A stretch of 22,812 bases of DNA from contig JALWKJ010000060.1 in the NCBI GenBank assembly GCA_027081495.1, positions 1 to 22,812 of the forward strand, in the 5' to 3' direction. The stretch is from Campylobacterales bacterium (GTDB lineage: Bacteria > Campylobacterota > Campylobacteria > Campylobacterales > QNZT01). The notes under the pieces are model-generated. The model did no database searches, had not been told where the DNA came from, and saw only the letters and a program-made list of their open reading frames with translations. This document shows, piece after piece, positions 15,566-22,812 of the stretch. The position numbers and the translations under genes are program-made. Numbering within the stretch: the stretch's first letter is position 1; each line of letters starts with the position of its first letter.

Positions 15566-18214
15566 CTACTCTTTTTTTATCTTATATAAATTTCCGCTTT
15601 CAAAATCGACTATATATAGTTTCGCGTCGTTTCCTTCTCCAAAAGAGGAGATCGAAAAATCGGTTTTTGCAAGCAGTTTTGTTTGCGAGTTTGGAAAGTA
15701 TCCCCAGACAAGCCCCGTTACATAGTCGGCATAAAGATAAACGCCCTTGAGACTCGGTATGTCGTTTCCTCTATAGACATATCCGCCCGTGATCGCAAAT
15801 CCGAGATCATGATCATATTCTAAAATAGGATCCGTAAAGTCTTTGTTTTGACACTCTATATCCGTAAAATGTTTACCCTCTTTGCAGTTCCAGCCGTAAT
15901 TTTTCCCTTTTTCGACTATATCTACCTCTTCCCAGTTATCTTGACCCACATCGCCGACCCAGAGTCTTTTATATTGTTTGTCAAAACTCCAGCGCCACGG
16001 ATTTCTAAGTCCCCAGGCGTAAATTTCCGGGCACATTGCGCTTTCGCATACTCCGTTTTTTGCCTTAGGGTTTCCAAAAAACGGGTTGTCGTCGGGGATG
16101 TCGTAGGGATCGCCTTTGTCTATGTCTATTCGAAGCATGGCTCCTAAAAGATTTTTTCTATTTTGGGCGTTGTTTTGCGGATCAAAGGAACTGCCGCCGT
16201 CGCCAAAGCCTATGTAAAGATAGCCGTCGGGTCCAAAAGCGATATTGCCGCCGTTGTGATTATCGTAAGGTTGTTCGAGCGTGAGGATAATCTTTTGAGA
16301 GTTCGCATCCGCGCTCAATCCTCCGTCGTTGCTTGTAAATCTCGATATAACGGAATTTCCGTCTAAATCCGTATAGGAGAGATAGACAAACGCTTTTGCG
16401 GGAAAAAGCGGATGAAAAGCCATCCCCAAAAGCCCCTGTTCTCCACCTGAAGTTATCTTTTTGCTTATATCTATAAAGGTCTTTTTCTCTTTTGTTTTTT
16501 GATTAAAAACCTCCACTTTCCCGTTAAGCTGCGGTACATAATATCGGTCGTTACTATTTGGAGCCTGAATCAGTCCGATCGGCATAGTAAATGTATAATC
16601 GGTAAATCTTTCAAAAGTGATATTTATATCCGATAAATCTATCTTTTTTGGAATGAACTCGATTGAGAGGTTGTATTCGAATCCAAAGTTTCGGTTATCG
16701 TAAAGTTTTAAAAAAATCGAAGTATCGCCTCCGATATCTAGTTTGTGTTTATAATCGGTTTTATTATCAAAACCAAAAAGCTTTTCACCTTCGCAGCTAT
16801 TTGATACTTTTAAACTCAAAGGTTGCGAAGAATTGACTTCTATCGATAAAGTTCCGCTTTTTAGTAAATCAAATCCAAATATATCTATATCCCCCGTCGA
16901 ATCGATAGCCGCGGTTGCGTTGATTTTGATATACGATAAAGGAGCGTTTAATTCTGAAATATTCTTGCCGGGACAATTGTCGTTTAGCGGCTCGTCGTCG
17001 ATATTTCCTATATTTATAATGTTTTTTTCGGGTCTGTTTTTATTTGGGATCAAGTGCTCGTATTTTTCATCCGTTAAAAGATTTAAAAAAGCCAATAAAG
17101 CGTCGATTTTATCGTCGGTTAGCATTTGCATCTGTAAATCTTTGTGATTTACGGTAGCTTTAACCTCCGCCTCTCTCCAGGGCAGGTTCGTTTCGGGGTT
17201 TATTTTTCTGTTTTTATTATTGAAATGATCGTAAAACTCTAAAACCGTTCTTAAGTTTTGAAATACTCCGTTATGCATATACGGACCGGTGACGGATATG
17301 TTTCTAAGGGTGGGGACTTTAAATTTTCCGTCGTATATGGAGTCGTTTACTTCAGGATTGTCGAGCAGCCCATGATCGATATAATCCAAAGGCAGAGAGT
17401 TGGCGTAACGAACGGCGGTATTTATAGGCGTGCCGATGTTGTGATATTCGTAATTTGTAAAGGTTTCATTCGCTTGTGCTTTTTTTTTCAGAGTATGACA
17501 CCTAACGCAACTTGTAGCCGTGTCTGCGAAAAAGAGATCCATTCCTTTTTTCTCCTGATCCGTCAGGGTATATTTTCCTTCTAAATATTTATCGTATTTC
17601 GAGTCAAATGGGGCGAACTCTTTACTCGTCTCAAACTCCGCTATAGAGCGTTTGAAAGCGTCGTATGTTTTATTTGCGTCGTCGAAAATATCGTTTGAAA
17701 AAAAAGTCTTAAAGGCTTTTACATATTTATCGTTTTCTTTGATTCTCTTAACTACGCTCGCGATATCCGGCATACCCATTTCGATGGGATTTATGGGCGG
17801 ACCGCCTGCTTGTTCTTTAAGATCTTTAGCTCTGCCGTCAAGAAACTGTCCTCCTATATATTTCGCATTTAGGCTATCGAAATGAAATTGCGGGCTAAAC
17901 ATGGCGTATGTAACGGTAGGGGCGTTTCTATCTCCCAAAGAAGAGCCGTCGTCTCCCAAAGATACCGCGCCGTTTACTCCGTTGTCTCTTGGATCTATGA
18001 ACGCGTGTTCGGCGTCGTGACAAGTGGCGCATGATTGCGTTTTGTTCAACGAAAAAGATTTATCGAAAAAAAGAGCTTTTCCTAAATCTCGTATAGATTT
18101 TATGGATGTCTCGGCGGTTGTGTTCGTATCTTCTTTTGAACGGTTTGAACAAGATACGAAAAAAAGAGCAAAAACGCTTAGATAAATAAATTTTTTTAAA
18201 ATAGTATTTTTCAT
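15566..18214 (-). CDS. Fusion lipoprotein: di-heme cytochrome c peroxidase (MauG/CcpA type) plus PQQ-dependent sugar dehydrogenase
   Basis: I chose ATG 18214 (882 residues) over the longer open frame because GGAG lies 4 nt before it and the signal sequence starts there. A lipoprotein-type signal ends FVSC with Cys22. Domain 1 (about 40-395) is a bacterial di-heme peroxidase with CATCH at 62-66, CVRCH at 236-240, GPYMHNGVF (the second heme's Met/His region) and INPIEMG. A linker domain (about 400-525) is beta-rich with paired Cys, like a pre-peptidase C-terminal domain. Domain 3 (about 530-882) is a soluble aldose/glucose dehydrogenase propeller with GGEQGLLGMAFHP, HNGGNIAFGPDGYLY (His653), GLRNPWRWSFD, VGDVGQDNWEE and YGWNC. 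It would be lipid-anchored in the periplasm, oxidising a sugar or alcohol and reducing peroxide. Residue numbers are approximate. Confidence 0.93.
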   Translation of the reverse strand: MKNTILKKFIYLSVFALFFVSCSNRSKEDTNTTAETSIKSIRDLGKALFFDKSFSLNKTQSCATCHDAEHAFIDPRDNGVNGAVSLGDDGSSLGDRNAPTVTYAMFSPQFHFDSLNAKYIGGQFLDGRAKDLKEQAGGPPINPIEMGMPDIASVVKRIKENDKYVKAFKTFFSNDIFDDANKTYDAFKRSIAEFETSKEFAPFDSKYDKYLEGKYTLTDQEKKGMDLFFADTATSCVRCHTLKKKAQANETFTNYEYHNIGTPINTAVRYANSLPLDYIDHGLLDNPEVNDSIYDGKFKVPTLRNISVTGPYMHNGVFQNLRTVLEFYDHFNNKNRKINPETNLPWREAEVKATVNHKDLQMQMLTDDKIDALLAFLNLLTDEKYEHLIPNKNRPEKNIINIGNIDDEPLNDNCPGKNISELNAPLSYIKINATAAIDSTGDIDIFGFDLLKSGTLSIEVNSSQPLSLKVSNSCEGEKLFGFDNKTDYKHKLDIGGDTSIFLKLYDNRNFGFEYNLSIEFIPKKIDLSDINITFERFTDYTFTMPIGLIQAPNSNDRYYVPQLNGKVEVFNQKTKEKKTFIDISKKITSGGEQGLLGMAFHPLFPAKAFVYLSYTDLDGNSVISRFTSNDGGLSADANSQKIILTLEQPYDNHNGGNIAFGPDGYLYIGFGDGGSSFDPQNNAQNRKNLLGAMLRIDIDKGDPYDIPDDNPFFGNPKAKNGVCESAMCPEIYAWGLRNPWRWSFDKQYKRLWVGDVGQDNWEEVDIVEKGKNYGWNCKEGKHFTDIECQNKDFTDPILEYDHDLGFAITGGYVYRGNDIPSLKGVYLYADYVTGLVWGYFPNSQTKLLAKTDFSISSFGEGNDAKLYIVDFESGNLYKIKKE

Positions 18215-18242
18215 GATTCTCCAAAAAATTTTGTATATTGTA

Positions 18243-18272
18243 ATTATACTATAATAAATCATCGATTCTCAA
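18243..18272 (-). promoter_or_regulatory. Promoter for the peroxidase/dehydrogenase fusion gene
   Basis: On the - strand TTGAGA (18272-18267) and a perfect TATAAT (18248-18243) are separated by 18 nt. Transcription would start near 18236, giving a leader of about 22 nt that contains the GGAG site. This is the divergent region shared with the antiporter operon. Confidence 0.6.
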
Positions 18273-18325
18273 AAGGCAAGAAACAGATAAAGAAAATATT
18301 GCGTGAGATAGTTGACATAAAATTA

Positions 18326-18334
18326 TGCTAAAAT
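18326..18334 (+). promoter_or_regulatory. Putative extended -10 promoter of the antiporter operon
   Basis: TGC followed by TAAAAT (18329-18334) makes an extended -10. A TTGACA at 18312-18317 is only 11 nt upstream of it, too close to serve as its -35. Transcription from here would begin near 18341, almost at the GGAG site of the gene, so the leader would be very short; a start further upstream is possible. Confidence 0.35.
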
Positions 18335-18350
18335 AGCCCTCGGAGTGTTT

Positions 18351-19964
18351 ATGGACAGTATTTTAATTATATTTATTACAACTATTTTTATCGCTACTAT
18401 TTTAAATGTCTATCTAAAGAGATTCGGCATACCTACTATTATAGGTTATATATTTTCGGGACTCGCGATAAGTTATATTTTTTCTTTAAGAGATAAACAG
18501 CTGCATCAATTAGATCATCTTGCGGAGTTTGGCATAGTCTTTTTGATGTTTACGATAGGACTCGAATTTTCCGTCGCGCATCTTAAAAAGATGAAAAAAG
18601 AGGTTTTCGTTTACGGATCTTTACAAGTTTTTGTAACCGGATTCGTTTTTACTCTTTTTGGTTTGTATCTTTTTCACTTGGATATGAAAAACGCGATAGT
18701 TTTGGGTTTTGCGCTGGCTCTTTCGTCCACGGCTATAGTTTTGAAGATTTTAAATGAAAACTCCGAAATTCACAGCGGTTACGGAAGAATCACGCTGGGT
18801 ATCCTGCTTTTTCAAGATCTTGCGGTTATCCCGATACTTCTAATGATCTCTATTTTCACATCGCATACCGACTCCATAGGATTTTTACTGTTAAAAACAT
18901 TGGCGAGCGCCGTTGTCGTGTTTTTCATACTTTTTGTCTTTGGAAAGATGTTTATATCGAGATTTTTTGATTGGATTACGGGTGCGAATTCCGAAGAGAT
19001 TTTTTTGATAGCGGTGCTGTTTGTCGTCGTCTGTTCTTCGTATATAGCTCATCTTTTCGGATTTACATTTTCGCTGGGCGCTTTTTTGGCGGGTATGACC
19101 ATAGCCGAAACAAAATATAAGTATAGAATAGAATCCGACCTTGTGCCTTTTAGAGATATATTGCTCGGTATCTTTTTTGTCACTATCGGAATGCAGATAG
19201 ATCTTGAAACCATCGTAAAACACGGTCATGTCATTTTGGCTCTTTTAGTTTCCATCATGTTGATAAAAGCTCTCATCCAATTTACGATGCTTTCGTTTTT
19301 CGTTCAAAAGAGGACAAATTTCAAAAGCGCTCTTTCTCTTTTTCAGATAGGAGAGTTCGCTTTGGCTATTTTTGCCTTGGCTTCACAAAACGCGCTTATC
19401 GATCCGACAATAAATCAGATTTTGATCATAACGGTTGTTTTTTCTATGATTATCACTCCGTTTGTTTTAAAAAACATAAAATTTCTTGCTGATCTGGTAG
19501 TTAAAGAGCCTCAGGTAGAATTTACCTTAAAATCGAGCGGATTTTCAAATCATATCATCATCATCGGTTACGGTCCCATCGGGCAAAAGATCGCGAAAAA
19601 TCTCAAAGAGTACGGTATTTGTTATATTATCATAGAGCATGAGATGGATCTCGTAAAAAAAGGCGAAAGAGACGGCGAGCGGATATTTTTGGCAAACGCG
19701 ATGCAAAGGGAAGTTCTCGAGGCGCTAGGAGCGAAAGAGTCAACGGCGATAATCATAGCGCTGGATAACGCTTCAAAAATCCGCCAGGTTTGCGAAGCGA
19801 TCGTGGGAATAGATAAAAATATAAACACTATCGTAAAAGTCAGAAACGAAAGCCACAAAAAGATCATCGAAGAGTTCGGTATAAAACATATTATAGATAC
19901 CAGCGAAGAGATGGCAAAAATCATAACGAAAGAAGCGCTGACATGCGAACTAAAACACATTTGA
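18351..19964 (+). CDS. Kef-type cation/proton antiporter (CPA2) with TrkA-N domain
   Basis: A 537-residue CPA2-family transporter. The frame also offers GTG at 18345, but GGAG at 18342-18345 spaces correctly (5 nt) to ATG 18351. Residues 1-~380 form about 12-13 membrane helices, with the family's FGIPTIIGYIFSG, LGFALALSSTAIVLK and FQIGEFALAIFALA segments and the conserved LGILLFQDLAVIPIL stretch. A cytoplasmic RCK/TrkA-N domain follows with HIIIIGYGPIGQKIAK (GxGxxG nucleotide site, around 400) and ends near 537 with no TrkA-C domain. It should exchange K+ or Na+ for H+ across the inner membrane under nucleotide control. The HAD gene starts 22 nt inside its end, so the two are coupled. Confidence 0.94.
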   Translation: MDSILIIFITTIFIATILNVYLKRFGIPTIIGYIFSGLAISYIFSLRDKQLHQLDHLAEFGIVFLMFTIGLEFSVAHLKKMKKEVFVYGSLQVFVTGFVFTLFGLYLFHLDMKNAIVLGFALALSSTAIVLKILNENSEIHSGYGRITLGILLFQDLAVIPILLMISIFTSHTDSIGFLLLKTLASAVVVFFILFVFGKMFISRFFDWITGANSEEIFLIAVLFVVVCSSYIAHLFGFTFSLGAFLAGMTIAETKYKYRIESDLVPFRDILLGIFFVTIGMQIDLETIVKHGHVILALLVSIMLIKALIQFTMLSFFVQKRTNFKSALSLFQIGEFALAIFALASQNALIDPTINQILIITVVFSMIITPFVLKNIKFLADLVVKEPQVEFTLKSSGFSNHIIIIGYGPIGQKIAKNLKEYGICYIIIEHEMDLVKKGERDGERIFLANAMQREVLEALGAKESTAIIIALDNASKIRQVCEAIVGIDKNINTIVKVRNESHKKIIEEFGIKHIIDTSEEMAKIITKEALTCELKHI

Positions 19965-20569
19965 TTTTCGATATGGACGGAACGCTGATCGATTCATCGA
20001 CACTTTTGGCAAATACGATAAATTATGTAAGAGAGAAGATACATTTGCCGAGATTAAGCGACGAGAAAATCGTCGAAGCCATAAACGACGCCTCTATCAA
20101 TCCCGCTCGATTTTTTTACGAGAGTGAAAAGTTTGAAAAAATTCATGAGTTTCATTTTCATAACTATTATAAAAAAAATCACTCTAAAGAGTGCCGTCTT
20201 TATCCCGGAGTGAAGCGATTTTTAAAAGATTCTTCAAAAACCCGCAAGCTCTCCATCGCGACGAACGCTTACGATGTCTCGGCGACTCCTCTTTTAGAGT
20301 CGCTCGGTATTTTGGGATATTTCGACATAGTTGTATGCGGCAATGAAGTCGATACTCCAAAACCCGATCCGTCGATGATAGAGAAAATCATCGAGCGCTA
20401 CGGTGAGAAAAAAGAGTCTTTTGTCATGATCGGCGACGGCGTTAGAGATATCAAAGCCGCGAACAAGGCAAATATATCTTCGCTTTTGGTTTCATGGGGA
20501 TTTACCTATCATCCAAAGGGCGCGATTTGCGATATAGACGAGTTAAGAGAGATTTTGGGTATATGTTAA
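19943..20569 (+). CDS. HAD-superfamily phosphatase (phosphoglycolate phosphatase-like)
   Basis: A 208-residue cytoplasmic hydrolase with all four HAD motifs. DMDGT at 10-14 contains the nucleophile and general acid Asp residues, SIATNAYD is motif II, TPKPDPSMI supplies the motif III Lys, and MIGDGVRDIKAA is motif IV. A helical cap lies between motifs I and II (about 17-90), which is subclass I as in phosphoglycolate phosphatase (Gph) and pyrophosphatase PpaX. The substrate cannot be told from sequence. The ATG lies 22 nt inside the antiporter gene and the next gene starts 7 nt before its own stop, so all three are translated together. It has no obvious regulatory link to the antiporter beyond co-expression. 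Confidence 0.92.
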   Translation: MRTKTHLIFDMDGTLIDSSTLLANTINYVREKIHLPRLSDEKIVEAINDASINPARFFYESEKFEKIHEFHFHNYYKKNHSKECRLYPGVKRFLKDSSKTRKLSIATNAYDVSATPLLESLGILGYFDIVVCGNEVDTPKPDPSMIEKIIERYGEKKESFVMIGDGVRDIKAANKANISSLLVSWGFTYHPKGAICDIDELREILGIC

Positions 20570-21438
20570 AGATATTTATAATATCGATTTTTACCTTTTT
20601 TACACTTCGGGCGGATATAGAGTTGGAGCTATCAGATACGAATATCGCAAACGCCCAGACGCTCTTGGTCAAGTTTAAAGCCGATCTTTTAGATCCCGTG
20701 ATCGAAAAAAAATATGTGGCGTTTGAAGGGAAAAGATATCCTTTTTACAAAAACCCTATGCAAAAGGGAAGATCGTTTTACGCGCTGATCCCCGTTGATT
20801 ACTACGCTAAAGCGAAAAAGAGCGAGCTTGTAATCGTATATGTCGTAAACGGCGAGAAATATTACAGCGCTTTTAAAATGGAGATATATGAAAAAGAGTA
20901 CAAAAAAGAGAGATTGAAAGTAGCTTCATCTCGTGTAAAATTTAGCAAAAAAGATAAAAAAAGAATAAAAAAAGAACGAATCGAGGCGATGAAGATATAT
21001 AGAAAAAAGAGTAAACGATTTTATCCTAAAGCCCCGTTTATCTATCCGCTTGATTCAAAGATCACAAGCGCTTTTGGTACAAAAAGGATCTTTAACGATA
21101 CTTTAAAAAGTTATCATTCGGGAACTGATTTTAGAGCAAAAAAGGGTGAACCCGTAAAAGCCGTCGCCGACGGTAAAGTAGTTCTTGTTAAAAATAGATT
21201 TTTTGCCGGTAATTCTATCATAATAGATCATGGACAAGGCGTTTATAGCGGTTATTATCATCTAAGCAAATTCAAAGTCAAAAAAGGCGAATTTGTAAAA
21301 AGAGGGCAGGTCATAGCCCTAGCCGGCGCTACCGGCAGAGTAACCGGACCTCATTTGCATCTAAGCATGAGAGTAAACGCCGTTCAAGTTGACCCGATCG
21401 ATTTCATAAAAACGGTAAATTTGCTTTTGTATCGTTAA
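20563..21438 (+). CDS. Exported M23-family peptidase (LytM-type, probable murein endopeptidase)
   Basis: The longer open frame begins at 20494, but ATG 20563 starts a proper signal sequence (hydrophobic 4-15, then LRAD), giving 291 residues. The N-terminal half (about 20-115) is a beta-rich domain found in front of many M23 peptidases. A Lys-rich coiled linker covers about 110-155, and the catalytic domain runs from ~160. The zinc ligands look intact: His185 and Asp189 in YHSGTDFRA, His233 in YYHLS, and His264/His266 in GPHLHLS. Such enzymes cut peptide cross-links of peptidoglycan in the periplasm, and relatives set cell shape or help division in this phylum. It overlaps the HAD stop by 7 nt. 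Only a weak stem (ACAC/GTGT at 21441-21454) follows it. Confidence 0.93.
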   Translation: MLKIFIISIFTFFTLRADIELELSDTNIANAQTLLVKFKADLLDPVIEKKYVAFEGKRYPFYKNPMQKGRSFYALIPVDYYAKAKKSELVIVYVVNGEKYYSAFKMEIYEKEYKKERLKVASSRVKFSKKDKKRIKKERIEAMKIYRKKSKRFYPKAPFIYPLDSKITSAFGTKRIFNDTLKSYHSGTDFRAKKGEPVKAVADGKVVLVKNRFFAGNSIIIDHGQGVYSGYYHLSKFKVKKGEFVKRGQVIALAGATGRVTGPHLHLSMRVNAVQVDPIDFIKTVNLLLYR

Positions 21439-21471
21439 AAACACGATGATGTGTAAAAACTTTTCTTAAAT

Positions 21472-21500
21472 TTGAAATTATTTTAAGTTTTAAGTATAAT
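21472..21500 (+). promoter_or_regulatory. Consensus sigma-70 promoter for the HEPN-like gene
   Basis: TTGAAA (21472-21477) and TATAAT (21495-21500) are spaced by exactly 17 nt, the strongest promoter in the window. The predicted start near 21507 leaves a leader of about 225 nt before the next gene. That leader holds only very short frames (a 26-codon one begins at 21634 without a good ribosome site) and one hairpin at 21682, so it may be a regulatory or non-coding leader. Confidence 0.65.
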
Positions 21501-21681
21501 ATATTATTTTTACAAATAGTTATATGTTGGATATTGTGATTTTGCATTTTTGATATGTTGTAATGAGTGTTAATGGATAGTTATACTACAAAGTTCCAAT
21601 GATATCTAATGAGAGTGAAGATATGGTATTTGTATGAAATTTAACGACTATATAAAATTCATAATAAACTATGGAAGACCA

Positions 21682-21701
21682 CTACTTTTTGAAAAAAGTA
21701 G
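21682..21701 (+). repeat. Small hairpin of the CTACTTTT...AAAAGTAG type, copy 1
   Basis: A 9-bp inverted repeat (CTACTTTTT with AAAAAGTAG) with a 2-nt centre is followed by GCACAAAAACC. It lies in the leader, 31 nt before the HEPN-like start codon. A near copy sits at 22715. Both precede a start codon with a similar flank (GCAAAAG / GCACAAAA), so this may be a dispersed repeat or a leader terminator. Confidence 0.5.
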
Positions 21702-21732
21702 CACAAAAACCTAAGAACTAAAGGGATAATTT

Positions 21733-22521
21733 ATGTACATATTTGAAATTACTACACCTGGTACTTGGTTAGATTATCAAGATAGAGAATGGTCATGGAA
21801 AATGGAAAGTCAATTAAGTCATTTAAAATCACAATTTTTTGAAGCAAATTTAGCTTTAAATTTATTTTTAGCACCTCTCCCTAGTAAGAGCCAGATGTCT
21901 CACCAAGATGAGTGGGAAAAAGACTCTCAACTCCGTACAGAGATAAAACAAGAAATTGAAGCTAAATATGATAGCTTTGCACTACGTGAAAATTGGGAAA
22001 ATATTCATTTTGAAACGGAAATAAAGTTCAAACAGACAAAATGGAGACAAGGGCATATTCCAAAAGAATTTACACATAACCAAAAATTTATTTTTGCAAA
22101 AGCATTTCTTTATGCACTTGATGCTTTTGATAAATTTCTTAAAGTTTTATATCAAGAAGATAATGTCCCTGAGAATATTAAAGATTTTTATGATGAATTT
22201 GGTGAAGTATTTCCAAATTTAAGAAGCATCAGAAATACTACTCAACATTTGGAAGATAGATCAAGAGGTTTAGGGAGTGGAAGAAATCCACAACCTATGG
22301 ACTTACAACCAATAAACAATCAAATTGTTAATGCAGAAAATGGTGGGGTACTAATGTTAAATGTTTTAAATGGAACTAAGTATGGTTGCACAATGGCAGA
22401 TGGTCATTATGGAGAGATAGATGTATCACCTGAATCAATGGAAAAATTACAAACTATTTTACAAAAAATTTTAGAATCATTTTCTTGGAAAGGTCCAAAG
22501 CAACACGATCCAAATGTTTAA
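21733..22521 (+). CDS. Hypothetical protein with a HEPN-like RNxxxH motif
   Basis: A 262-residue soluble protein of no family I can name. The first ~110 residues are charged and helical with several Trp. The middle (about 115-180) contains a long amphipathic helix (NQKFIFAKAFLYALDAFDKF), a second helix, then SIRNTTQHLED. That gives R167-N168-TTQ-H172, the R-N-x3-H pattern of HEPN ribonuclease domains, at the right place after two helices. The C-terminal part (about 185-262) is mixed and ends with a helix. It has an AAAGGG site 7 nt before its ATG and its own strong promoter and long leader. No nucleotidyltransferase antitoxin gene adjoins it. If HEPN is right, RNA cleavage in defence or stress response is likely; if not, this is an unknown AT-rich accessory gene. 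Confidence 0.7.
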   Translation: MYIFEITTPGTWLDYQDREWSWKMESQLSHLKSQFFEANLALNLFLAPLPSKSQMSHQDEWEKDSQLRTEIKQEIEAKYDSFALRENWENIHFETEIKFKQTKWRQGHIPKEFTHNQKFIFAKAFLYALDAFDKFLKVLYQEDNVPENIKDFYDEFGEVFPNLRSIRNTTQHLEDRSRGLGSGRNPQPMDLQPINNQIVNAENGGVLMLNVLNGTKYGCTMADGHYGEIDVSPESMEKLQTILQKILESFSWKGPKQHDPNV

Positions 22522-22540
22522 GTATAACAAGTTGTAGCAA

Positions 22541-22636
22541 CAAAAATATAAAGCCCCAGCCGACAAATATTTTGAGCAAAAAAAGATGCTATCATAATGA
22601 ATGTAAAAAAGATAGATAGTAGGCTTTATATTTTTG
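22541..22636. repeat. 15-bp inverted repeat bounding a 96-bp element after the HEPN-like gene
   Basis: CAAAAATATAAAGCC (22541-22555) is the exact complement of 22622-22636. Between the arms are 66 nt with a minor CTATC/GATAG pairing. It lies 19 nt past the HEPN-like stop. It could be a long hairpin terminator-like structure or a small mobile repeat. No target-site duplication is visible. Confidence 0.5.
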
Positions 22637-22714
22637 TACATAGTCGTTAGCAATACATTGGTAATTTTTACTACCAAAACTTATCATGAGATAAAGCATT
22701 ATTTTTACAACCTT

Positions 22715-22732
22715 CTACTTTTAAAAAAGTAG
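22715..22732 (+). repeat. Small hairpin of the CTACTTTT...AAAAGTAG type, copy 2
   Basis: An 8-bp inverted repeat (CTACTTTT with AAAAGTAG) with an AA centre is followed by GCAAAAGAAAGAGG. It lies 17 nt before the next start codon and closely resembles the hairpin at 21682, including its upstream ACC and downstream GC(A)AAA flank. Confidence 0.5.
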
Positions 22733-22749
22733 CAAAAGAAAGAGGAAAA

Positions 22750-22812
22750 ATGAAACAACTATTTGAGATAACAGACAAAGAAATTATAAACCAAGTCTTA
22801 GATAATGCAGAG
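22750..22812 (+). CDS. Start of a gene cut by the window, possibly pyridoxamine-phosphate-oxidase-like
   Basis: Twenty-one codons are visible, reading on without stop to the edge after a good site (AGAGG, 5 nt before the ATG). The start (MKQLFEITDKEIINQVLD then NAE) resembles the opening of small pyridoxamine 5'-phosphate oxidase-related flavin-binding proteins, which begin with an 'xITDxEEIxxIL' helix. That is a weak match on too few residues to rely on. It is separated from the HEPN-like gene by 228 nt with repeats, so it is not obviously its partner. Confidence 0.5.
   Translation, partial: MKQLFEITDKEIINQVLDNAE

Noticed and set aside
18215..18262. Longer start of the peroxidase/dehydrogenase fusion
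   Set aside because: The 16 extra codons lack a ribosome site and would overlap the promoter; ATG 18214 has GGAG and begins the signal peptide.
18312..18334. TTGACA and TAAAAT as a normal -35/-10 pair for the antiporter gene
   Set aside because: The spacer is only 11 nt, too short; only the extended -10 was kept.
21441..21454. ACAC-GATGAT-GTGT as a terminator after the M23 peptidase gene
   Set aside because: The 4-bp stem is too weak and the following run is AAAAA rather than T-rich on the transcript strand.
22522..22653. An integron attC-like site (GTATAAC ... paired arms ... GTTAGCAA; GTTAGCAA also at 5208-5215)
   Set aside because: The core does not fit GTTRRRY/RYYYAAC, arm spacing is wrong, and no integrase gene is present. 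The shared 8-mer is too short to mean much in AT-rich DNA.
22477..22677. A 66-codon frame on the - strand overlapping the end of the HEPN-like gene
   Set aside because: Low-complexity AT-rich frame with no ribosome site, crossing a repeat and a coding end.

Overview
The window looks like a Campylobacterota (Epsilonproteobacteria) chromosome, probably a free-living Sulfurimonas/Sulfuricurvum-like relative. This rests on a UPF0323-type lipoprotein, the low-GC coding style, TTG/GTG starts, many 4-nt gene overlaps, and extended -10 promoters with weak -35 boxes. No rRNA, tRNA, CRISPR array or transposase was seen. The genus is inferred; no database was searched.

Region A (1-5157, + strand, AT-rich) holds four tightly packed genes. 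They are a 5'-truncated protein with hydrophobic C-terminal segments, an exported protein anchored by one C-terminal membrane helix, a large P-loop GTPase with one membrane helix and a long non-cytoplasmic coiled-coil/beta tail, and a second single-pass protein. Two of the three junctions overlap by 4 nt and the third leaves 1 nt. They look like a membrane-spanning GTPase complex that I cannot name, and this is the best candidate here for an undescribed system. It ends in a 268-bp gap with one imperfect hairpin and one perfect 41-bp inverted repeat.

Region B (5426-18214) is all on the - strand. In transcription order it reads: a cytochrome c peroxidase / PQQ sugar dehydrogenase fusion lipoprotein, an OmpR-type response regulator, its histidine kinase, a Gly-Lys repeat exported protein, a tiny Lys/Arg-rich exported protein, an outer-membrane porin, a Sel1-repeat protein, valS, a small membrane protein, purT, a UPF0323 lipoprotein and a glutathionylspermidine-synthase-family ligase. 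The block 11610-15559 is clearly richer in G+C than its flanks. It may have been acquired as a unit consisting of a two-component system and its surface-protein targets.

Region C (18351-21438, + strand) is a three-gene overlapping operon: a Kef-type cation/proton antiporter, a HAD phosphatase and an exported M23 peptidase. It diverges from the fusion gene across a promoter region.

Region D (21439-22812) is AT-rich again. It has a consensus promoter, a protein with a HEPN-like RNxxxH motif, two similar small hairpins each just before a start codon, a 15-bp inverted repeat, and the first 21 codons of a gene that runs off the window.
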